Below, one piece after another: positions 13,312 to 18,093 of a DNA stretch of 18,093 bases (position 1 is the first letter of the stretch; each line of letters begins with the position of its first letter). The DNA is from Bacteroidota bacterium. Its GTDB lineage: Bacteria; Bacteroidota; Bacteroidia; Bacteroidales; Prolixibacteraceae. The stretch is from NCBI GenBank assembly GCA_030691295.1, contig JAUYEQ010000094.1, forward strand, positions 1 through 18,093, given 5' to 3'. A program made the position numbers and the translations under genes. The notes beneath the pieces were generated by a model. It did no database searches. It worked only from the letters and a program-made list of their open reading frames with translations, and was not told where the DNA came from.

Positions 13312-13782
13312 ATGAGAACACACTTTATTGAAGACAGAACCGAGATCGATGCCATTTTAAAACAGTGCAAAACTTGTTATGTAGCCATGTCCGTCAACGA
13401 TGAACCTTACGTTTTGCCGATGAATTTTGCCATGGACGGCGACCGGGTTATTCTTCATTCGGCCCAGCATGGAAGAATGTGGGAGACGATCAAAAAAAAT
13501 CCGAAAGTTTGTATCAACTGGACTTTGGGAGAAGACCTTGCCTGGCAGGACGAAAAGGTTGGATGCAGCTACCGCGTAAAATCGAAATCGGTAAATATTG
13601 AAGGAACGGCTGAAATTATTGACGATGATGTTGAAAAAGAACGGCTTTTCAGGCAGTTCATGACACAATACAGCGATCTTCCGTTCAAGTTCAGCGCACC
13701 GGCAATCCGAAATGTTGGCGTTTTTATCGTTCCGATTACCAAGATTACTGCAAAGGAATTTGGGGCGAAGGCGAACCGGTAA
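13312..13782 (+). CDS. Pyridoxamine 5'-phosphate oxidase-fold flavoprotein (Nim-like)
   Basis: The protein has 156 residues. The opening …IDAILKQCKTCYVAMSVNDEPYVLPMNFA and the middle HSAQHGRMWETIKKNPKVCINW are the FMN-binding, split-barrel blocks of the Nim/PPOX family. The family includes nitroimidazole reductases and many uncharacterised FMN or F420-type proteins, so resistance should not be assumed. The gene sits six bases after dnaG in the same direction and so is probably co-transcribed. The start ATG at 13312 follows AAGAAACT, a weak RBS. Confidence 0.82.
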   Translation: MRTHFIEDRTEIDAILKQCKTCYVAMSVNDEPYVLPMNFAMDGDRVILHSAQHGRMWETIKKNPKVCINWTLGEDLAWQDEKVGCSYRVKSKSVNIEGTAEIIDDDVEKERLFRQFMTQYSDLPFKFSAPAIRNVGVFIVPITKITAKEFGAKANR

Positions 13783-13912
13783 TTATTTACAATTTAATTA
13801 TTTACGATTTACTATTTGAGCCTTTCCGATCATTGTTTTGTTTGTAAATGGTAAATGGTCTAATGGTAAATCCTTCAAATTACTTTGTGCACTTTTTCCT
13901 ACCTTTGTTTTT
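13783..13912. other. AT-rich spacer with TTTACNATTTA and GGTAAATGG repeats
   Basis: The first half repeats TTATTTAC/ATTTAC-like units. The second half has TGGTAAATGG with TCTAATGGTAAATCC. I see no gene. It contains the promoter of the Schlafen-like gene at its end. Confidence 0.4.
13900..13907 (+). promoter_or_regulatory. -7 box of the AlbA_2/ATP-binding gene
   Basis: TACCTTTG matches TAnnTTTG and sits five bases before the ATG at 13913. A TTTG at 13884-13887 is too close to be a normal -33 element. Confidence 0.45.
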
Positions 13913-15547
13913 ATGGCTTTACCTATCAACATAGAAGAATTAATTCACGGTCAGTCCATTGAATGGGATCGGCTGGAATTTAAAAAAGGTTGGAATCCTG
14001 AAGAAACGATCCATTCCATTTGTGCCTTTGCCAATGACATTAATAATTGGGGTGGTGGTTATGTTATTATTGGTATTGAAGAGCAAAACGGAAGGCCTGT
14101 TTTTCCTCCTGAAGGTATTGACCCTCAACGATTGGATTCAATTCAAGGTGAGTTAGTAAAGATTTGTCACCAAATCACACCCAATTACATTCCGGCAACA
14201 CAGCCTTACGTGTTTCAGAACAAACATATCCTGGTAATTTGGGTTCCGGCAGGAGACATAAGACCTTATACAGCACCCTCCACACAAGGGAAGAACGCCC
14301 GCTGGCAGCCATATATCCGTTTTGGTTCGCGCAGTATTGTTGCTGTGGATGCCAATCTTCGAAGATTGCAAGAACTCACTGCCCGAATCCCTTTTGATGA
14401 CCGAATTAACAATCAGGCATCAGTTAAAAATTTTGATCTGGGTTTGATCCGGTCGTTTTTACAGGAAATAAAAAGTGACTTGTTCGAAGAAAGCTTACAG
14501 ATTTCGTTTAATGATCTTTGCCGGCAACTCCATATCGCCAAAGGTTCAGATGAAGATCTTCGTCCAATAAATTCAGGACTGCTTTTCTTTTGCAATCAAC
14601 CTGAAACCTATTTCAACCGCGCATGGATTGAGGTTGTGATTCGGAAAGATGAAACAGGCGATAACTTCGAGGAAAAATACTTTAAAGGTCCACTTCATAT
14701 TCAGCTAAGGAATGCCCTCGATTATATCAGAAATCAAATCATTGTAGAGAAAGTCAAAAAAATCCAAGGGCAAGCAGAAGCGCAACGTTTTTATAATTTT
14801 CCTTTCGCTGCTATTGAAGAAGCGCTTGCCAATGCGGTCTATCACAAAAGTTATGAACTTGACAAACCGATTGAGGTACAAATCTGGCCCGACAAGATTG
14901 AGATTTTGAGTTTCCCCGGTCCGGTTCCTCCGGTAAATTCAGAAATACTGGCAACTCAGCGGCGGGTTGTAGCAAGGGATTACAGAAACCGGCGTATTGG
15001 CGACTTTTTGAAAGAACTACACCTGACGGAGGGCAGAGGTACCGGAGTTCCAAAAATATACAGGGCACTTGAACGCAATGGTTCACCAATGCCAGTGCTT
15101 GAAACCGACCCCGATTGCAATTACTTTTTGACAGTAATATATGCACATCCGGATGCAAAAAGTAACCAAGCAAGCAATCAGGATAATATTCATAATATCA
15201 ACTCATTAGACGACATTAATGATCTTCTAATGTATTTAAGTAACCAAGCAAGTAACCAAGCAAGTAACCAAGCAAGTGACCAAGCAAAATCTCTTATCTC
15301 GGATAATTTTAGCGACAAGGCAGAACTAATTCTTGACTATTTATCAGAAATGCCAAGGAAAAAGAAAGAAATATTGGAAGAATTGTTGGGTGTGTCCCTT
15401 CAAACAAAAAATAAAAAACGATACCTTGATCCTCTTCTAAATGAAAATTGGATTGAATTGACCATAAAAGAAAACCCCCGGGATATGAATCAAAAATACC
15501 AGTTAACCGAAAAAGGCCGGTTACTGGTTAAAATACTTAAGAAATGA
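13913..15547 (+). CDS. AlbA_2 (Schlafen-like) and HATPase_c_4 domain ATP-binding protein
   Basis: The ATG at 13913 (MALPINIEEL) gives 544 residues; an ATG 25 codons upstream is open but lies before the promoter. The N-terminal AlbA_2/Schlafen-like DNA-binding domain has the EWDRLEFKKG, AFANDINNWGGGYVIIGI and PYIRFGSRSI blocks (about 10-150). A GHKL-type ATP-binding domain follows (about 300-415, EEALANAVYHKSYELDKPIEVQI, LSFPGPVPP, GRGTGVPKIYRALERNG). A low-complexity linker contains S-N-Q-A repeats (443-458), then a winged-helix C-terminus (about 475-544). Members are predicted regulators, and some AlbA_2 families act in defence or transcriptional control; the role here is undecided. It overlaps the SDR gene by ATGA. 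Confidence 0.82.
   Translation: MALPINIEELIHGQSIEWDRLEFKKGWNPEETIHSICAFANDINNWGGGYVIIGIEEQNGRPVFPPEGIDPQRLDSIQGELVKICHQITPNYIPATQPYVFQNKHILVIWVPAGDIRPYTAPSTQGKNARWQPYIRFGSRSIVAVDANLRRLQELTARIPFDDRINNQASVKNFDLGLIRSFLQEIKSDLFEESLQISFNDLCRQLHIAKGSDEDLRPINSGLLFFCNQPETYFNRAWIEVVIRKDETGDNFEEKYFKGPLHIQLRNALDYIRNQIIVEKVKKIQGQAEAQRFYNFPFAAIEEALANAVYHKSYELDKPIEVQIWPDKIEILSFPGPVPPVNSEILATQRRVVARDYRNRRIGDFLKELHLTEGRGTGVPKIYRALERNGSPMPVLETDPDCNYFLTVIYAHPDAKSNQASNQDNIHNINSLDDINDLLMYLSNQASNQASNQASDQAKSLISDNFSDKAELILDYLSEMPRKKKEILEELLGVSLQTKNKKRYLDPLLNENWIELTIKENPRDMNQKYQLTEKGRLLVKILKK
15239..15286 (+). repeat. 12-bp tandem repeats coding S-N-Q-A
   Basis: Four consecutive units AGTAACCAAGCA, the last with one change (AGTGACCAAGCA), encode SNQA-SNQA-SNQA-SDQA. 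A fifth copy of the same unit stands alone at 15161-15172. All are in frame in the linker of the AlbA_2 protein, so gain or loss of units would alter linker length without breaking the frame. Confidence 0.9.
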
Positions 15548-16581
15548 TTTTAGTAACAGGTGGAACCGGGCTCGTGGGAGCACATTTGCTGTATGAGCTG
15601 ACCAATTCAGGGAATCGGGTAAAAGCACTCCGGCGACAACAAAGCAATACCGACTGGGTGAAGAAAATATTTTCTTATTACTCCGATCAGGTTGAAACGC
15701 TGTTTTCGCAAATTGAATGGGTGGAAGGCGACATACTGGATTATTTCAGCCTCGAAGAAGCACTGAAAGGTATTACCAGTATTTACCATTGTGCTGCCAT
15801 TGTTTCGTTTCATGGCGACGACAACGACATGATGCTGAACAACAATGTAAAAGGTACCGGAAACCTGATTGATGCCGCCATTCACAATGGAGTCAGCAAA
15901 TTCTGTCACGTAAGTTCGATCGCTGCATTGGGCAAAACGCAGGACGGAAGCCAGATAACCGAAGATACTTACTGGACTCCTTCGAAACGAAAAACAGGCT
16001 ATTCGCTCAGTAAATTCTTTTCTGAAATGGAAGTCTGGCGCGGAATTGAAGAAGGATTGGATGCGGTGATCGTAAACCCATCGATTATTATGGGTCCCGG
16101 AAACTGGGAAATCGGCAGCCCAAAACTTTTTCAATCTATCTGGAAAGGTCTGAATTATTACACAAAAGGGATCACCGGATTTGTGGATGTTCGCGATGTG
16201 GTAAAAGCCATGATTTTACTGATGGGCGATCAGCAATTTGAGCAGGTTAAAAACCAGCGGTTTATCCTGAATGCCGGAAATATGAGCTATCAGGATTTTT
16301 TCAATAGAATAGCCGATGGGCTGAACAAACCACGTCCGCGAAATTTTGCGTCCGACATCAAGCTTCACATTGCCTGGAGAATGGCAAAAGCTGCCAGCTT
16401 TTTTACAGGCAAACGTCCGCTGATTACGCGTGATACGGTTTCCAGTTCAAACCAAAAGAATCAATATTCCGGAGAAAAAATTATCCGAACAATCGGTTTT
16501 GAATACCGAAGCCTTGATTCCTCTATTGCCGACATTGCCGACATCTTTCTGAAAGACATGGTTATGCCTTCAGGAAAATAA
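15544..16581 (+). CDS. Extended SDR, NAD-dependent epimerase/dehydratase family
   Basis: The protein has 345 residues. The start codon overlaps the stop of the previous gene (ATGA), so the two are translationally coupled. The Rossmann glycine motif TGGTGLVG (G6, G9, G12) binds NAD(P). The catalytic triad candidates are S124/S125 (CHVSSIAALG), Y153 and K157 in GYSLSK. The C-terminal half (GFVDVRDVVKAMILLM and later) is the substrate domain of extended SDRs such as dihydroflavonol reductase- or sugar-epimerase-like enzymes. The substrate is not clear from the sequence. Confidence 0.87.
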   Translation: MILVTGGTGLVGAHLLYELTNSGNRVKALRRQQSNTDWVKKIFSYYSDQVETLFSQIEWVEGDILDYFSLEEALKGITSIYHCAAIVSFHGDDNDMMLNNNVKGTGNLIDAAIHNGVSKFCHVSSIAALGKTQDGSQITEDTYWTPSKRKTGYSLSKFFSEMEVWRGIEEGLDAVIVNPSIIMGPGNWEIGSPKLFQSIWKGLNYYTKGITGFVDVRDVVKAMILLMGDQQFEQVKNQRFILNAGNMSYQDFFNRIADGLNKPRPRNFASDIKLHIAWRMAKAASFFTGKRPLITRDTVSSSNQKNQYSGEKIIRTIGFEYRSLDSSIADIADIFLKDMVMPSGK

Positions 16582-16612
16582 AGTAAGGCTGGCAGAACCA
16601 AATATTTTATAC

Positions 16613-16620
16613 TACATTTG
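16613..16620 (+). promoter_or_regulatory. -7 box of the deoxyhypusine-synthase-like gene
   Basis: TACATTTG matches TAnnTTTG and lies 95 bases before the chosen ATG, leaving a 5' leader of about 90 bases with no recognised riboswitch. Confidence 0.5.
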
Positions 16621-16715
16621 CAAACTTTTTTAGAGGTAGAAACCAGCCTATCTGACTAATTTATAATCAAATACAATTGCTGGCAAGCACAATTAAACGA
16701 TCAAAATTCAGAAGC

Positions 16716-17735
16716 ATGAAGAAATCAGATTTATTAAAAGAAACCATCGAACACATCGACATTAAGTCATTCGATTCAACACCAATTATTGACTCAATGC
16801 GTAAAATGTCGTTCACCTCGCGCGATACCGCAAGTGCCACCGACATTTTGCTGAAAATGGTAAACCACACTGAATGTACAAACATTCTGACCCTCGCCGG
16901 TAGTACCAGCGCCGGAGGTTGTATGCAGGTTTATGTTGATATGGTAAAAAATAAAATGATCGACGTAATTGTTGCCACCGGCGCTTCCATTATCGACATG
17001 GATTTTTTCGAAGCATTGGGACACAAACACTACCGCGGAACAACAGAAGTAAACGACGGAATTTTGCGCGATCTATATATCGACCGTATTTACGATACTT
17101 TCATCGACGAGGAGGAATTACAGAATTGCGATGGAACCATCAAGGAAATTACTGATTCGCTTGAAAAAAGACCTTACTCATCACGCGAATTTATTTGGGA
17201 AATGGGCAAATGGCTGACCGAAAATTCAGTAAAAAAAGAAAGCCTTATTCAGGTTTGTTACGAAAATAACGTGCCGATTTTCTGCCCTGCTTTTTCTGAC
17301 TCAAGCGCTGGTTTTGGTTTGGCCAAACACCAGTGGGAGAATCCCGAAAAACACGTTTCCATTGACTCGGTGGCCGACTTTCTGGAACTGACAAAAATAA
17401 AAATGGCTGCCGGTGTAACCGGTTTGTTCATGATTGGCGGCGGCGTTCCCAAGAATTTTGCACAGGATACTGTTGTTTGCGCCGAAATTCTTGGAAAAGA
17501 AGTTCCGATGCACCAATATGCCGTTCAGATTACAGTTGCCGATGTTCGCGATGGCGCTTGTTCTTCGTCAACTTTGAAGGAAGCCAGTTCGTGGGGGAAA
17601 GTACAGGTAACCGACGAACAGATGGTTTTTGCAGAAGCAACTTCAGTACTTCCGTTAATCGTAAGCTACGTGTATCACAAAGGAACATGGAAAAACCGCG
17701 AATTTAAAAACTGGAGCAAATTGTTCCTAAAATAA
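16716..17735 (+). CDS. Deoxyhypusine synthase-family protein
   Basis: The ATG at 16716 (MKKSDLL) gives 339 residues; the in-frame ATG at 16677 adds 13 residues unlike the family. The fold's family blocks are visible: LAGSTSAGG, VATGASIIDMDF, FCPAFSDSSAGFG, LFMIGGGVPKNF, and the segment SSWGKV with K295, which aligns with the active-site lysine of eukaryotic deoxyhypusine synthase (WGK). Bacteria lack eIF5A, so the role here is more likely polyamine-related, for example homospermidine-type aminobutyl transfer, or unknown. It has its own promoter and a following terminator, so it is probably a single-gene unit. Confidence 0.9.
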   Translation: MKKSDLLKETIEHIDIKSFDSTPIIDSMRKMSFTSRDTASATDILLKMVNHTECTNILTLAGSTSAGGCMQVYVDMVKNKMIDVIVATGASIIDMDFFEALGHKHYRGTTEVNDGILRDLYIDRIYDTFIDEEELQNCDGTIKEITDSLEKRPYSSREFIWEMGKWLTENSVKKESLIQVCYENNVPIFCPAFSDSSAGFGLAKHQWENPEKHVSIDSVADFLELTKIKMAAGVTGLFMIGGGVPKNFAQDTVVCAEILGKEVPMHQYAVQITVADVRDGACSSSTLKEASSWGKVQVTDEQMVFAEATSVLPLIVSYVYHKGTWKNREFKNWSKLFLK

Positions 17736-17755
17736 ACGAACAAAATATAATTCTA

Positions 17756-17791
17756 AATCCCCAATGATTTCATCAGCATTGGGGATTTTTT
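17756..17791 (+). terminator. Rho-independent terminator
   Basis: The stem AATCCCCAATG (17756-17766) pairs with CATTGGGGATT (17777-17787), 11 bp without mismatch and a 10-base loop, followed by a T-run (to 17791). It lies 20 bases after the dhs-like stop. The convergent kinase gene ends 4 bases beyond it, so the hairpin may end transcription from both sides. Confidence 0.85.
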
Positions 17792-17795
17792 GTTA

Positions 17796-18093
17796 TTACA
17801 CCTTCGGTATTGTAAAACTGAACTTGCTCCCTTTCCCTTCTTCCGATTCTAACCACACTGTGCCTCCCAGAAACTCGACCAGACTTTTGGATATGGCCAA
17901 TCCAAGTCCGTTTCCACCATATTTCCGGGTAAATGCGGTTTCAACCTGACGGAAACGTTCGAAGATTGTATTTCTGTTTTCTTCGGAAATTCCTATGCCT
18001 GTATCTTTTACAAAAAACAAAAACAAATTTCCGGTTTCCTGTATTCCTATTTCAACGTAACCAGACTCTGTAAATTTGATCGCGTTTTCGATT
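17796..18093 (-). CDS. Sensor histidine kinase, C-terminal fragment (runs off the window)
   Basis: The frame is open to the window edge, so the start and most of the protein lie beyond base 18093. The visible part is the end of the HATPase_c domain: the N box ENAIKFT near the edge, G1 box VKDTGIGI, F box FERFRQVE and G2 box GGNGLGLAI, then the closing TVWLESEEGKGSKFSFTIP. This is the ATP-binding catalytic core of a two-component histidine kinase or hybrid sensor. It ends right at the plus-strand terminator. Which signal it senses cannot be told from this part. Confidence 0.93.
   Translation of the reverse strand, partial: IENAIKFTESGYVEIGIQETGNLFLFFVKDTGIGISEENRNTIFERFRQVETAFTRKYGGNGLGLAISKSLVEFLGGTVWLESEEGKGSKFSFTIPKV

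Noticed and set aside
1..18093. CRISPR array, tRNA or rRNA genes, or prophage
   Set aside because: I see no regularly spaced direct repeats, no tRNA-like cloverleaf with an anticodon arm and acceptor CCA, and no phage structural genes. The cloverleaf-like repeat at 8613-8702 lacks tRNA consensus bases.

Overview
This 18.1 kb window is chromosomal DNA from a Bacteroidota bacterium. The evidence is the Bacteroidota-type -7 promoter element (TAnnTTTG) upstream of dnaG and several other genes, the weak or absent Shine-Dalgarno sequences, and the gene families present (PorT-like barrel, DUF2059 protein, GG-leader-like small peptide, Tat-exported metallophosphoesterase). A member of the order Marinilabiliales is plausible, but that is only an inference from the general look of the proteins. 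The window ends inside two genes, a lipoprotein-like gene on the left and a histidine kinase on the right.

Left part (1-5570, all minus strand). Read in the direction of transcription, this holds an FtsX/MacB-like ABC permease interrupted by a one-base frameshift, a HlyD-type membrane fusion protein, a small basic ORF overlapping a small helix-turn-helix protein by ATGA, a secreted DUF2059 protein, a 71-residue peptide with a Bacteroidota double-glycine-like leader (…SQMEATTASG|C…) and a Cys- and Gly-rich hydrophobic core, a beta-domain plus two-TM protein, a polytopic membrane protein, and the start of a lipoprotein or redoxin-like protein. The peptide and its membrane and redox-type neighbours look like a bacteriocin- or RiPP-like secreted-peptide locus. 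No processing peptidase or maturation enzyme lies inside the window. Gaps here carry repeats, C10 tracts and two perfect palindromes.

Middle (5923-9640, minus). A tight three-gene unit encodes a zinc-less, class III-like sirtuin, a PorT-like beta-barrel and a lipoprotein N-acylglucosamine/cellobiose 2-epimerase family enzyme. Upstream lies a striking nested inverted repeat that could fold as a cloverleaf, and then a Tat-exported ADPRM-like metallophosphoesterase.

Right part (9789-17735, plus). This begins with an MNT/HEPN (MntA/HepT-like) toxin-antitoxin pair and a Nudix-fold protein with a degenerate Nudix box. A gap follows that holds long imperfect terminal inverted repeats. Then come dnaG (primase), a Nim-like flavin reductase-fold protein, an AlbA_2/Schlafen-like ATP-binding protein with 12-bp tandem repeats, an extended SDR epimerase translationally coupled to it, and a deoxyhypusine-synthase-family enzyme with its own promoter and terminator. 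A convergent histidine kinase fragment closes the window.

The least conventional parts are the peptide locus at about 1-3050 and the structured intergenic repeats. Housekeeping genes (dnaG, sirtuin, dhs-like) make up most of the rest.
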